64,000 nt of DNA from Rhizobium sp. Q54 (GCA_945892755.1 CAMDDO010000003.1:1-64000), one strand, 5' to 3'; positions 1-10,426 are shown, numbered from the stretch's first letter. The notes: generated from the sequence alone by a model not told the origin. Made by a program: numbers and translations.

Positions 1-4
1 ATAG

Positions 5-505
5 CACAACACCAAATCGGGGCTGTTATGCCCTTTTCTCGTAACCCGACTGGTACACATTCACGCCGCCATCCGGCACATTTTGTCTCCGCCCTTTACA
101 GAGTTTCTTGCTCACCTAAACGGCTGTTCCGAAAGAAACATATTCGTAATAGCGGCGACAAATGAACCAGGGAAGATCGATTCCGCTGTGCGGAGGACTG
201 GGCGTCTCGACAAATTAATATATGTTGGACCTCCGGACCTAGAAGCGCGGCAGGAAATGCTTGCACTTCACCTTAACGGGAGGCCGGTAGCAAATGATCT
301 CAACCTTGGAAGATTGGCTGCCGAAATTGAGGGTTACTCCGCCAGCGACATAAGATTTCTGGTAGACGAGGCTGCGCGAGATGCTCTGACCCTGGCTCGA
401 GAGATTGACGATGCGACTTTTTTTTCGGCAATGAAACGAGTTCACCGGTCTGTTACATCTGAGATCGAGGCTCAGTTTAAGTCCATCGATCAGAGAGGCA
501 TCTGA
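5..505 (+). pseudogene. AAA+ ATPase C-terminal remnant (VCP/FtsH-like small-domain side)
   Basis: Peptide FVIAATNEPGKIDSAVRRTGRLDKLIYVGPPDLEARQEML matches the AAA sensor-1/SRH (ATN..D.A..R.GR.D) region, but Walker A and B are absent; the frame closes at a stop at nt 2-4. Local GC is visibly lower than the rest of the window. Confidence 0.7.
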
Positions 506-712
506 CAGTCTGACCCGTTGTTCCAACACGCGGAGACGGTTGGACGGCAGACTCTCTCCCTCCGCCAGTTTCCCTGCGTCGTAAATTCTCCGGCGCCGCG
601 TGAGGCGCCACGAAATGCCAGCGTGCGCGGTCGTCGAACGATCTTGTTGGGCCCTCCTCCAATAAGTGGCGCGGTCGACCGCTTCGATTCAATTGGGGCA
701 GGCGTTTGCCTC

Positions 713-1531
713 CTACCAGTAGGGGATACAGTTGCTGGTCAGGCCGCCATCCACGACCAGCTCCGCGCCGGTAATGTAACTGGCGTCATCCGAGGCCAGA
801 AACGCGGCCGCCTTGGCGATCTCGAATGGGTCGCCCATGCGGCCGATCGGGATCATGCTGTGGCGCTCGGCGCGGATGCGCTCGATCTCCTCGGGCGCAT
901 GATCCGCCTTTAGCGGCTCGTTGATCAGCGGCGTATCGATCACTCCAGGCAGGATGACGTTGGCGCGGATGCCCTTGCGCGCATATTCGAGCGCGACCGA
1001 GCGGGTGAACTGGAGAATGGCCGCCTTCGAGGTGTTGTAGGCAACCGCCGGCGCACCCCAATAGCGGATCGCCGCGACCGACGAAATATTGACGATCGCA
1101 CCCTTGGCCTGGCGTTCCATCACTGGCAGGACATGTTTGCAGGTCAGGAACATGCTCTTGACGTTGGTGTCGATCACCTTGTCCCAGGTCGCCTCGGGCA
1201 GCGCGACCGGGCCATCGAGATCGAGAATGCCGACATTGTTGTGCAGGATATCGATGCGCCCGAACGCGCCGAGGCAGGCCTCGACCATGCGCGCTATCGC
1301 GGCGCCATCGGTGACGTCGCACAGGGCCCCGGCAACGGCGTTGCCTTCGCGTTTAATGATCGCCTCGGTTTCGGCCAGCGCGCTTGCGCTGATGTCGAGC
1401 GCAAATACCTTGGCACCTTCGCGCGCATAATGGATCGCGCACGCCTTGCCGTTGCCGAAGCCGGCGCCGCTGGCGCCCGCGCCGGTGACGATCGCGACCT
1501 TGCCCTCGAGCCGTCCCGCCATGTCATCCAC
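713..1531 (-). CDS. SDR family NAD(P)-dependent oxidoreductase
   Basis: 272-aa ORF; VTGAGASGAGFGNGKA cofactor motif, NNVG, YNTSKAA active site, C-terminal GAELVVDGGLT. Confidence 0.9.
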   Translation of the reverse strand: MDDMAGRLEGKVAIVTGAGASGAGFGNGKACAIHYAREGAKVFALDISASALAETEAIIKREGNAVAGALCDVTDGAAIARMVEACLGAFGRIDILHNNVGILDLDGPVALPEATWDKVIDTNVKSMFLTCKHVLPVMERQAKGAIVNISSVAAIRYWGAPAVAYNTSKAAILQFTRSVALEYARKGIRANVILPGVIDTPLINEPLKADHAPEEIERIRAERHSMIPIGRMGDPFEIAKAAAFLASDDASYITGAELVVDGGLTSNCIPYW

Positions 1532-1619
1532 CCCCGTCGTGCCATTGTTCCTGGCTTTATGCCTGGTCCGGTCTCAGGCATATATCGGGAATGTCTAGCC
1601 GGTCCAGGGGGGCGCTGCG

Positions 1620-3251
1620 ATGCTGTTTGGCCTGATGCAAGATGTTCCGTTGATGATCGCCTCGCTGATCGACTATGCCGCGCGTTATCACGGCCAACGC
1701 GAGATCGTCTCGCGCTCGGTCGAAGGGCCGATTCACCGCTATACCTATGCCGAGGCCGAGGCGCGTTCGAAGCAGCTCGCCAATGCCCTCATCCGGCTCG
1801 GCGTCAAGCCGGGCGAGCGGGTAGGCTCGCTTGCCTGGAACACCTGGCGGCACTTCGAGCTGTTCTACGGCGTATCCGGCCACGGCGCGGTGCTGCACAC
1901 GGTCAACCCGCGGCTCTTCGCCGAGCAAATCGTCTACATCATCAACCACGCGGAAGATCGCTTCGTCTTCCTCGACCTCTCGTTCGTGCCACTGGTCGAG
2001 GGCATTGCCGATCGCCTTGGCGGCGTCGAGGGTTATGTGATCCTGACCGACACGTCGCACATGCCGCAGACGAGCCTCAAAAATGCCATGTGCTACGAAA
2101 CACTGATCGAGCGCGAGCGGGCCGATTATGTGTGGCCGCGCTTTGACGAGCGGGCGGCATCTTCGCTCTGCTACACCTCGGGCACGACCGGAAATCCAAA
2201 GGGCGTGCTCTACAGCCATCGCTCGACGCTGCTGCACGCCATGGCGGCGTGCCAGAACAGCGCGATGGCGCTCTCGGCGCATGACTGCATCATGCCAATC
2301 GCGCCCATGTACCACGGCAATGCCTGGTCGTTGCCCTATCTGGCGCCGATGACCGGCTGCAAGCTGGTGCTGCCGGGCCCAAAAATGGATGGCGCCAGCA
2401 TCGAGGAACTGATCAACGCCGAACGCGTGACGTTCTCCGTCGCGGTGCCGACCGTGTTCACCATGCTGCTCGATCACCTCGACAAGACCAGGCGCGCGGT
2501 GCCGAGCATGGAACGCGTGGCGATTGGCGGATCGGCGGTGCCGGACAGCATGATCAAACAGTTCCGTGAAAAATACGACGTCACCGTGGTGCAGATCTGG
2601 GGCATGACCGAAACTAGCCCGCTCGGCACCATGGCGACCGCGACACCTGAGGTCGATGCACTATCTGAGACGGCGCGACGCGCCGTGCTCGCAAAGCAGG
2701 GCCGAGTGCAATTCGGTCTCGAGCTCAAGATCATTGGCCAGGATGGCACGTCCGTTCCTCGCGACGGCGTCACCTTCGGCGACATGTGGGTCAGGAGCGT
2801 TTGGGCCGCCGCAGGATATTTCAAAGGCGATGGCGGCAGTCGGCTCGACAGCGATGGGTTCTTCCCGACCGGCGATGTCGCCACGCTCGACGAGCACGGC
2901 TACATGCGCATCACCGATCGGACCAAGGACGTCATCAAGTCGGGCGGCGAGTGGATCTCATCGATCGACCTTGAGAATGCGGCCGTCAGCCACGAGGACG
3001 TCAAGCAGGCGGCCGTGATCGGCGTTCGGCATCCGAAATGGGAAGAGCGGCCGTTGCTTGTCGTGGTGCGAAAGGAAGGGCGCACGCCGACCAAGGCCGC
3101 GATCCTCGATCATCTGCGCGCGCGGGTCGCGAAATGGTGGCTGCCGGACGACGTGGTGTTTGTCGACGAAATCCCGCTGACCGCGACCGGCAAGATCCAG
3201 AAATCGCGCTTGCGCGAGATGTTCGGCGACTATCGTCTGCCTGAATCCTGA
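1620..3251 (+). CDS. AMP-dependent acyl-CoA synthetase/ligase
   Basis: 543 aa; [25 protein letters not shown]-binding motif, [41 protein letters not shown]-terminal [13 protein letters not shown]. Confidence 0.95.
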   Translation: MLFGLMQDVPLMIASLIDYAARYHGQREIVSRSVEGPIHRYTYAEAEARSKQLANALIRLGVKPGERVGSLAWNTWRHFELFYGVSGHGAVLHTVNPRLFAEQIVYIINHAEDRFVFLDLSFVPLVEGIADRLGGVEGYVILTDTSHMPQTSLKNAMCYETLIERERADYVWPRFDERAASSLCYTSGTTGNPKGVLYSHRSTLLHAMAACQNSAMALSAHDCIMPIAPMYHGNAWSLPYLAPMTGCKLVLPGPKMDGASIEELINAERVTFSVAVPTVFTMLLDHLDKTRRAVPSMERVAIGGSAVPDSMIKQFREKYDVTVVQIWGMTETSPLGTMATATPEVDALSETARRAVLAKQGRVQFGLELKIIGQDGTSVPRDGVTFGDMWVRSVWAAAGYFKGDGGSRLDSDGFFPTGDVATLDEHGYMRITDRTKDVIKSGGEWISSIDLENAAVSHEDVKQAAVIGVRHPKWEERPLLVVVRKEGRTPTKAAILDHLRARVAKWWLPDDVVFVDEIPLTATGKIQKSRLREMFGDYRLPES

Positions 3252-3434
3252 AGCAGGCGCTCGACGAAGCCTTGAAACATATCGTCCTCGCGGCCGCCAA
3301 CCGCACCGGCAGGCCGGTTCAGCCGCGATAGCACGCCGCTCTTGTCGCCGTCGAAAACTAGAGCATGTTCCGATGGTGTAACCCACCGAGGATCGGAAGT
3401 GCGGTGATACGGCCGGCACTGTCTCGTCTGATCG

Positions 3435-3530
3435 CCTCATCCTTCGTCCCTCGACATGCTCGGGATGAGGGGTTCAGGATGAGGCCGAAAACCTGAACCC
3501 TCATGGCTCGAGCCTGTCGAAGCATAAGCT
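3435..3530. repeat. Intergenic palindromic repeat with two hairpins
   Basis: CCTCATCC (3435-3442)/GGATGAGG (3463-3470) and GGTTCAGG (3471-3478)/CCTGAACC (3492-3499); resembles dispersed alphaproteobacterial intergenic repeats with CTCATCCTGA/CTTCGACAGGCTC cores. Confidence 0.6.
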
Positions 3531-3707
3531 TCCTCACCCTGAACGCGCCGCGCCTTCGATAATTTATCTCTCTCGGGGCCGTCCTCTCCAAAGCTCAGGA
3601 CCACGCCAAACCAGTGCGGATTTTTGAGTCGCCGGTTTTGCGAAACTACGTGGCCTGAGAAATCCGCACTTTCGGAAATCTGCCCGGATCGGCGCGAGAG
3701 TCTGGCG

Positions 3708-4523
3708 TCAGTGGCCGAACAGAAGGCGTGCTGCGGCGAGGAACTTGTCCGGGTGCTCAAGCGCGATCGAGTGACTGCAACGTGCGATGACCATGACATC
3801 CGCACGCGGGATCGCACGGCTCATCGGCAAACTGGTCGCCTCGGCTGGCACAGGCAGATCGTTCCGCCCGTGCAGCATCAGCACGTCACAGTCGAGCGCG
3901 GCCAGATCGGCCTCGGGAATCGCCGCAGCCTCGATGAAGCGCTGCTTATCGCCCGAGAACATGCGGCGGAAATAGTCGGCATAGTTGTTGCTGTGCAGCA
4001 CTTTCATACGCGCGTCGAGAAAAGCGTCCGTGATGAGCGAGGCGTCGTGCACGATCGAACTCGCCACCCGGCGCAGATCATCCTTGGTCTCAGGAAAAGT
4101 CCAGCCGGCCTCAAGGTAGCGGTTCAACTTAAAGGAGCGGCCGATTGCGCCGGTGGTCATGACCTTGCGTACGCGCGGCTCGGCGCCGGCGAGCTGAAGC
4201 GCCAGCGCACCCGAGAGCGAGTGACCGATCACGCCGCAGGGGCCGGAGCCCAGGCGGCCGAGTGCGACGCGCGTTTGGCGACGCCACAAGTCCATGTCGA
4301 AGAATGGCTCGGCCTGCTTTTGTCCCGACAGCCCAAACCCGATCAGGTCGACCGCTAGAACATGGTAGTTGGAGGCTAACGGTTCGAGCACGAGTCGATA
4401 GTTTCCCATGGTTGAGGCCCCCGGCCCCGAGCCATGAATCATGAGGATCGGAAAGCCGCTGCCGCCCTCATAGGCGTGGACCCTCACGCCATCGACCTCG
4501 AAATCGATTTCACGGATTGCCAT
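3708..4523 (-). CDS. Alpha/beta hydrolase, meta-cleavage-product hydrolase-like
   Basis: HGSGPGAS oxyanion motif, GHSLSGALAL nucleophile elbow, C-terminal CSHSIALEHPDKF. Start moved to ATG at 4523 (MAIREIDFEVDGVRV). Confidence 0.85.
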   Translation of the reverse strand: MAIREIDFEVDGVRVHAYEGGSGFPILMIHGSGPGASTMGNYRLVLEPLASNYHVLAVDLIGFGLSGQKQAEPFFDMDLWRRQTRVALGRLGSGPCGVIGHSLSGALALQLAGAEPRVRKVMTTGAIGRSFKLNRYLEAGWTFPETKDDLRRVASSIVHDASLITDAFLDARMKVLHSNNYADYFRRMFSGDKQRFIEAAAIPEADLAALDCDVLMLHGRNDLPVPAEATSLPMSRAIPRADVMVIARCSHSIALEHPDKFLAAARLLFGH

Positions 4524-4655
4524 GTAAACCTGTCCCCGTCTCTGTTCCGTGCCCACGCCGCGCGAGCAATGTCACACGGCTCTTGATCAATCTCCAGAAT
4601 GACTATTCACTGTCCTCAGATGCCGTGCCGCCAGCGGCGACCGGCCAAGAGGAGC

Positions 4656-5915
4656 ATGACAATGCGCAATGCGCCCGATCTCAGCTTCCCGCGGGCCGAT
4701 CTCTCGCGCATCCCCTATGGGGTATATCACGACCAGGAAACCTATGAGCGCGAGCAAGAGCTGATATTCCGTGGTCCAACTTGGTCATACCTGGGACACG
4801 AAGCCGAACTGCCGAATCCCGGCGATTTCCTCACCACCTATGTCGGCGAGACCCCGGTCATTCTCAATCGGGCCCAAGATGGCGCCTTGCACGCCTTCGT
4901 CAATCGCTGCGCCCATCGGGGCTCGGTCGTACGGCGCGAGGTGCGCGGCAATGCGCGCACGCACACCTGCATCTATCATCAATGGAGTTACAACCAGGCC
5001 GGCGACCTGACCGGCATCCCCTTCCGCAATGGCGTGAAGGGCAAAGGTGGGCTGGCGACCGATTTCGATACGGCCTGCCATGGGCTGCGCAAGCTCAAGG
5101 TGCAGAGCTTGAAGGGCGTCGTCTTCGGCTCGTTCGCGGAGACACCCGAGCCTCTGCTCGACTATCTCGATGCGCCGGTGGTTGCCCATCTTGAGCGTCT
5201 GATGCACAGCCCGATCCGGGTGCTCGGCTATCAGCGTCAATTCATTCGCGGCAACTGGAAACTCTACACCGACAATCTGCGCGACCCCTATCATGGCGGC
5301 CTCCTGCACATGTTCCAGATCGCGTTCGGCATCGCCCGCCTCAGCAACCGGGGCGGCGCCATGATGGATCGCCGCCACCGGCACAACATCTCCTACACCG
5401 CGGAAGGCACCGACAGCCCTGACGGCGCCAAGGCCTACGAGCAAACCGCGCGCGGCCAGGCGAAGCATCAGCTCGCCGACCACTCGCTGCTCGACATGCG
5501 CCATGAATGGAAGGACGGCCTGACGCTTACCATCATGTCGATCTTCCCGAACGTCGTGTTCCAGCAGATCCGGAACAGCCTTGCGATCCGCCAGATTCGC
5601 CCGAAGGGCCTGGATGCGTTCGAGCTGCACTGGACCTATTACGGTTACCAGAACGACGACGACGAGATGACCAAATTGAGGCTGCGGCAAGCCAATTTCG
5701 CGGGGCCAGCCGGGTTGATCTCGATGGAGGATGGCGAAGCGATCGAGCTGGTCCATCGTGCCACGGCGCGCGATCGCGAGGCCCACTCGATCGTCGAGAT
5801 GGGTGGACGCGGACCGATTCACGATCAGGATCATCTTGTCACCGACGTGCCGATGCGGGGCTTCTGGACCTATTACTGCGAGCTGATGGGCTTCACGCCC
5901 GGGAGCAACATGTGA
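4656..5915 (+). CDS. Aromatic ring-hydroxylating dioxygenase, alpha subunit (Rieske)
   Basis: Rieske motif CAHRGSVVRREVRGNARTHTCIYHQW; mononuclear iron site DNLRDPYHGGLLH; ATG at 4656 preceded by GAGGAG. Confidence 0.93.
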   Translation: MTMRNAPDLSFPRADLSRIPYGVYHDQETYEREQELIFRGPTWSYLGHEAELPNPGDFLTTYVGETPVILNRAQDGALHAFVNRCAHRGSVVRREVRGNARTHTCIYHQWSYNQAGDLTGIPFRNGVKGKGGLATDFDTACHGLRKLKVQSLKGVVFGSFAETPEPLLDYLDAPVVAHLERLMHSPIRVLGYQRQFIRGNWKLYTDNLRDPYHGGLLHMFQIAFGIARLSNRGGAMMDRRHRHNISYTAEGTDSPDGAKAYEQTARGQAKHQLADHSLLDMRHEWKDGLTLTIMSIFPNVVFQQIRNSLAIRQIRPKGLDAFELHWTYYGYQNDDDEMTKLRLRQANFAGPAGLISMEDGEAIELVHRATARDREAHSIVEMGGRGPIHDQDHLVTDVPMRGFWTYYCELMGFTPGSNM

Positions 5916-6385
5916 TCGCAACCGAGACAAGACAGGCGATCAGCGATCTCTACGCCAACTATGCCTACTATATCGACGCGGATCGCCTCGAAGAGTGGCT
6001 CGATTTCTTCACACCGGATTGCGTCTACAAGATCATTCCGCGCGAAAATGCGGCCGCCGGCCTGCCGCTGTCGGTGATGCTCTGCGAAAATCGCAACATG
6101 CTGCGCGATCGCGTGGTCTCGCTCCGCGAAGCCAACATCTACAACCTGCACGTCGATCGCCACTTCATCAGCGGGCTGCGCATTGAGGCTCCGGAGAACG
6201 GCGTCTATCCGGTGCAGGCCAATTACGCCGTCTATCAGACCACGGCTGAAGGTGTGTCCATGCTGTTTAGCGTGGGGGCCTATGACGACAAGGTAACCTT
6301 CGTGAATGGCGTGCCACGCTTCAAGGAGAAGATCGTGGTGATCGACACCGCGGCGATCATCAATCTGCTCGCAACACCGCTCTGA
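5912..6385 (+). CDS. Aromatic ring-hydroxylating dioxygenase, beta subunit
   Basis: GTG start overlapping the alpha stop (ATGTGA); NTF2-like beta-subunit pattern LYANYAYYIDADRLEEWLDFFTPDCVYKI and HVDRHFISGLRI; adjacent to alpha. Confidence 0.85.
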   Translation: MIATETRQAISDLYANYAYYIDADRLEEWLDFFTPDCVYKIIPRENAAAGLPLSVMLCENRNMLRDRVVSLREANIYNLHVDRHFISGLRIEAPENGVYPVQANYAVYQTTAEGVSMLFSVGAYDDKVTFVNGVPRFKEKIVVIDTAAIINLLATPL

Positions 6386-6394
6386 GCGTTGGCG

Positions 6395-7153
6395 ATGGCG
6401 CGGCCCAACGACCATACGAAGCATCGAATAGCAGTGGTAACGGGCGGCGCCAGCGGCATTGGGCTCGGCATCGTCGAGGCCCTAACGCGGGACGGCTTTC
6501 ACTGCGTGGCGGCAAGCCGACATCCCGAGCGTTCACCTTGCGCTGGCGGCACGGCGATCGCCACGGACATAACAAAGACGAATGATGTCGAGCGCATGTT
6601 CGCACGGGTCGAGGCCGATCTCGGTGGCCTCGACGTGCTTGTCAACTGCGCCGGCGTCGTCTCTGGCGGGCGGCTCGAAGCCCAGAGCGATGCCGCGATC
6701 GAGGCGCAGCTCGCGGTCAATCTGTTCGGCACGATCATCGCAACGCGGGGTGCGCTGGCCCTTCTCCGGGCATCCAAGGGAGTGGTGATCAATATCGGCT
6801 CGACGCTGGCCCATCGGCCGGGTCCCGGCGTCAGCATCTATGCCGCGACCAAAGGGGCAGTCGAGGCCTTTACGCGCGCCATGGCGAGTGAGCTCGCCGC
6901 TGATGGCATTCGGGTGCTCGCGGTCCTGCCATCCTTGGTCCGGAGCGATATCTGGACCTCCGCCGGCATGTCGCCAGAGGCCGTTGACGCGCTGATGGTG
7001 GCGCGGGCAGGCGAATATCCGCTGGGAAGGGTCGGCGAGCCCGCCGACGTCGCGGACATGGTCGCCTATCTGGCATCGGCCAAAGCGAGCTGGATGACGG
7101 GCGTCTGCATTCCGGTGGATGGTGGTGCCTTGTTGGGCCCACGTCGCCAATGA
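6395..7153 (+). CDS. SDR family oxidoreductase
   Basis: VVTGGASGIGLGI, NCAGVVSGG, YAATKGAVEAFTRAMASELA, GVCIPVDGGAL. Confidence 0.9.
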   Translation: MARPNDHTKHRIAVVTGGASGIGLGIVEALTRDGFHCVAASRHPERSPCAGGTAIATDITKTNDVERMFARVEADLGGLDVLVNCAGVVSGGRLEAQSDAAIEAQLAVNLFGTIIATRGALALLRASKGVVINIGSTLAHRPGPGVSIYAATKGAVEAFTRAMASELAADGIRVLAVLPSLVRSDIWTSAGMSPEAVDALMVARAGEYPLGRVGEPADVADMVAYLASAKASWMTGVCIPVDGGALLGPRRQ

Positions 7154-7995
7154 GCGCATCGTCAAGCAACGCAGCACGAGCAGAAACGCCTGGCGCCCAG
7201 CCCTTGCCTGACGTGCGCGTATGGGCCGATCACGTCACCAAAGAGTTCGGGGGTGCGGCCGATGGCGGCGCGGTGGTCGCGGTGGTCGATGCCAGCCTCA
7301 AGGTCAGCCGAGGCGAGTTCGTCACGCTGGTCGGCCCGAGCGGGTGTGGAAAGAGCACGCTGCTGAACATCATCGCCGGTCTCATCGAGCCAACCGACGG
7401 CCGCATCCTGATCGACGGCCAGGAAGAGGCGAACCGTCGGCGGCATTTCGGCTACATGTTCCAGCGCGATCTGCTGCTGCCCTGGCGCAATATTCGAGCC
7501 AATGTGGCGCTCGGCATCGAGGTGCTCGGCGTGCCGAAACGCAAAGCACGTGAGATGGCGGGCACCATCCTCGACGAGTTTGGGCTCGGCGGGTTCGCCG
7601 ACAAGTATCCGGTCCAGCTCTCCGGCGGCATGCGCCAGCGCGCGGCCTTCATGCGCACACTCCTCTGCCAGCGGGAGATCCTGCTGCTCGATGAGCCGTT
7701 CGGCGCGCTCGATGCGCTGACCCGAAGCGTCATGCAGGAATGGCTGCTCAAATTGTGGGGGCGCCACCACCACACCATCATCTTCATCACACATGACATC
7801 GAGGAAGCAGTCTTCCTATCCGATCGGATCCTGACCATGTCGGCTCGGCCGGGCCGCATCAAAAACGAGTTCAGGGTCGACTTGCCGCGGCCGCGCGATC
7901 ACACGATTCTAACGACGCCCGCGTTCACGGCGCTCAAACAGCGGGTGCTCGACGACATTTATGAGGAGAGCGTACGTACCGCCGAGGCGGGCTGA
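7150..7995 (+). CDS. ABC transporter ATP-binding protein (nitrate/sulfonate/taurine type)
   Basis: Walker A GPSGCGKST, signature QLSGGMRQRAAFMRTL, Walker B LLLDEPFGALDALTR, THDIEEAVFLSDRI; ATGA overlap with the upstream SDR. Confidence 0.95.
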   Translation: MSASSSNAARAETPGAQPLPDVRVWADHVTKEFGGAADGGAVVAVVDASLKVSRGEFVTLVGPSGCGKSTLLNIIAGLIEPTDGRILIDGQEEANRRRHFGYMFQRDLLLPWRNIRANVALGIEVLGVPKRKAREMAGTILDEFGLGGFADKYPVQLSGGMRQRAAFMRTLLCQREILLLDEPFGALDALTRSVMQEWLLKLWGRHHHTIIFITHDIEEAVFLSDRILTMSARPGRIKNEFRVDLPRPRDHTILTTPAFTALKQRVLDDIYEESVRTAEAG

Positions 7996-8040
7996 TCCGC
8001 CTGACGACGGAATCCGAACCAGCAAGCAGGGAGGGATACT

Positions 8041-9099
8041 ATGTGGAGGGGACTGAAGGTTTCGATCATTGCTCTCGCCATCGCGGCGGCAGCGACGGTG
8101 GTCGGCGTCGGACGCGCACAGGCGGGCGAGTGCAAGGGCCCGCCTGAGGTGAACAAGCTCACGGTGATGGGCGACTGGCTGCCCTGGGCCTCACAGGGCC
8201 CGATAATCGCCGCTCAACTTGACGGCACCTACAAGAATGCGGGACTCGAGGTCGAACTGATCTCGCCAGCCAACCCGGCCGATCCGATCAAGCTCGTCGC
8301 GCGCGAGCGCGTCGCGTTCAGCCTCACCTATGTGCCCGAGGTCATGTTCGCGCGTGAAACCGGTATTCCCGTCGTCGCAGTGGCGACAACGCTCCGGAAG
8401 CTCGTGTCGGGCCTTTTCTATCTCGGTGACAGCGACATCAAGGGTCCCGCCGATCTCAAGGGCAAGATCCTCGGCGTCGGCCCCAAGCAGGATGCCCAAG
8501 CCTTTCTGAGCACGCTGCTCGCCGCCGGCGGGCTCAAGATGGAGGATGTCAAGGTCGTCGATCCGGTCTTCGCTCACATCCAGTTCGTGCTCGAGAACAA
8601 GGTGACTGCCGCCCATGGCCTCACCTATGGCGAGGGCGTGGTCGCCAACGATATTCTGGTGAAAGACGGCAAGTCCGCGGTGAAATGGCTGATGTACGCG
8701 GATTATGGCGTGCCGAACTTCTATTACCAACTCCTCGTCGGCAGCGAGAACTGGATCAAGAAGAATCCGAACGCGACCTGTCACTTCTTGAAGGCCACGG
8801 CAGCTGGCGTGAAATCGTTCAAGGACAAACCCGATCCCGTGATCGATGCCATGGCGAAGGCCAATGAGATCTTTACGCGCGATCAACATCGCCAGATCGT
8901 CGAGGCCAGCGTGGCCGACTGGACGGACGAGAAAGGTGCCGTGTTCGTCCAGGACGCCGGGATCTGGAGCAAAGCGCAGGAATGGGCGGTGGCACAGAAG
9001 CTGATCACCGTGCCTGTTGAGCCGACGCAATACTTCACCAACGACTATTATGAGATCGAGACGCTGCCGGGCTTCGCGCCCTATACGCGCGGCATGTAA
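8041..9099 (+). CDS. ABC transporter substrate-binding protein (NMT1/THI5-like)
   Basis: N-terminal signal sequence, LTVMGDWLPWASQGPIIAAQLDGTYKNAGLEVELI; lies between ATPase and permease genes. Confidence 0.88.
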   Translation: MWRGLKVSIIALAIAAAATVVGVGRAQAGECKGPPEVNKLTVMGDWLPWASQGPIIAAQLDGTYKNAGLEVELISPANPADPIKLVARERVAFSLTYVPEVMFARETGIPVVAVATTLRKLVSGLFYLGDSDIKGPADLKGKILGVGPKQDAQAFLSTLLAAGGLKMEDVKVVDPVFAHIQFVLENKVTAAHGLTYGEGVVANDILVKDGKSAVKWLMYADYGVPNFYYQLLVGSENWIKKNPNATCHFLKATAAGVKSFKDKPDPVIDAMAKANEIFTRDQHRQIVEASVADWTDEKGAVFVQDAGIWSKAQEWAVAQKLITVPVEPTQYFTNDYYEIETLPGFAPYTRGM

Positions 9100-9192
9100 T
9101 CCTCTTGATCGATCGCAGCCTTGAGCCGGAGGCGCAGATGCGCCTTCGGCCTCTTGGTGGCCATCGCCCGCAAATACCAAGGGAGAAATGTC

Positions 9193-9591
9193 ATGGCGAA
9201 GTCCATGCGCGAAGAAATCCGTGTCGCCGACCTGAACGAACCGATCAGTCACTACACCGACGCGGTGCGCTTCGGCAATCTGCTGTTCGTTTCGGGCTGC
9301 GGGCCATTCGATTCGAACACCAAGATCGTCGGCGGCAACGATCCGGCCGCTCAGACCAGGCAAACTCTTCTCAACATGAAGAAGATCCTCAATGCCGCGG
9401 GCTGCGACTTCAAGGATGTCCTCCGGGTGACGGTTTACCTGGTCGACGTGAATCATCGCGCCAAGATTAATCCGGTGCGCCAGGAGTTCTTCGGTAGCAC
9501 CCGCCCCGCCAGCACGCTGATCGGCATCAAGGAGTTCGCGATCCCCGGCATGCTCGTGGAAATCGAGGCCGTCGCCGGCATACCCGTTTGA
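9193..9591 (+). CDS. RidA (YjgF/YER057c/UK114) family protein
   Basis: LLFVSGCGPFD..., NMKKILNAAGCDFKDVLRVTVYLVDVN, LVEIEAVA; ATG at 9193 after GGGAGAAATG. Confidence 0.9.
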   Translation: MAKSMREEIRVADLNEPISHYTDAVRFGNLLFVSGCGPFDSNTKIVGGNDPAAQTRQTLLNMKKILNAAGCDFKDVLRVTVYLVDVNHRAKINPVRQEFFGSTRPASTLIGIKEFAIPGMLVEIEAVAGIPV

Positions 9592-9604
9592 TCTCGGGCA
9601 GGGA

Positions 9605-10426
9605 TTGCAGGGCGCCGTGGTCGAGCCGGTAGAAGGCGGGCGCCGCGATCGCGTGGTGACTCGGCTGAAGCACGCCTTGCCGTTGTTGATCACGGTTACG
9701 GTCATCATCTTGGTTTGGGAGTTCTTCGGAAAGATCACCGGCGAGCCTGAATACGTCTTGCCGCCACTTCACAAGATTCTAATAACGGCCGTCGACCGCT
9801 CGCTCGACAAGCTCCTGCCGGCGACGTCGGTCACTGTTCAGGAGATCATGGCCGGATTCGCTCTTGGCACGATCGTCGGCTTCTTGCTGGGCGTTGCGAC
9901 CTTTCATGTCGAGACCTTGAGGCGAGCGATCATGCCGCTGGTGATCGCGAGCCAGGCTGTTCCGGTTTTGGCGATCGCGCCTATTCTCGTCATCTGGTTT
10001 GGCTTCGGAATCGAGCCGAAGATTATCGTCGCGGGATTGATCGTGTTCTTTCCGGTCACCATCAACACCATGGCTGGGCTCGGCGCGGTCGAGCGCGACG
10101 TGATCAATCTCATGAACTCGCTTGACGCGACACCCCGACAGGTCTTTTTCAAGGTACGCTTTCCAGCCGCGCTTCCGGCCATCTTCACCGGCCTCAAGAA
10201 TGCGGCGGTGATCAGCGTGATCGGCGCCATCGTCGGCGAGTGGGTCGGATCGGATGCCGGCCTCGGGCCGGTCATGATCGCGGCGAATTCCGCGTTCAAG
10301 ACCGATCTGGTCTTCGCCGCGATTCTCTATCTCGCGGTCATCGGCGTGTCGCTGTTCCTCGCGGTCAGCCTTGCGGAACGCAAGCTGATCGCTTGGCATT
10401 TTCTGACGCGGAACCCGCGAGGTTAG
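9605..10426 (+). CDS. ABC transporter permease (NitT/TauT type)
   Basis: Hydrophobic protein with EAA-like loop NSLDATPRQVFFKVRFPAALPAIFTGLKNA; completes the importer. Start uncertain (TTG 9605 or GTG 9617). Confidence 0.9.
   Translation: MQGAVVEPVEGGRRDRVVTRLKHALPLLITVTVIILVWEFFGKITGEPEYVLPPLHKILITAVDRSLDKLLPATSVTVQEIMAGFALGTIVGFLLGVATFHVETLRRAIMPLVIASQAVPVLAIAPILVIWFGFGIEPKIIVAGLIVFFPVTINTMAGLGAVERDVINLMNSLDATPRQVFFKVRFPAALPAIFTGLKNAAVISVIGAIVGEWVGSDAGLGPVMIAANSAFKTDLVFAAILYLAVIGVSLFLAVSLAERKLIAWHFLTRNPRG

Noticed and set aside
1557-2477. 306-aa minus-strand ORF
   Set aside because: Antisense to the acyl-CoA ligase; no recognisable motif.
4785-5930. 381-aa minus-strand ORF
   Set aside because: Antisense to the Rieske alpha subunit; His/Arg/Val-rich translation typical of shadow frames.
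8191-9738. 515-aa minus-strand ORF
   Set aside because: Antisense to the substrate-binding protein and Rid gene, which have clear family motifs; long antisense ORFs are expected in high-GC DNA.
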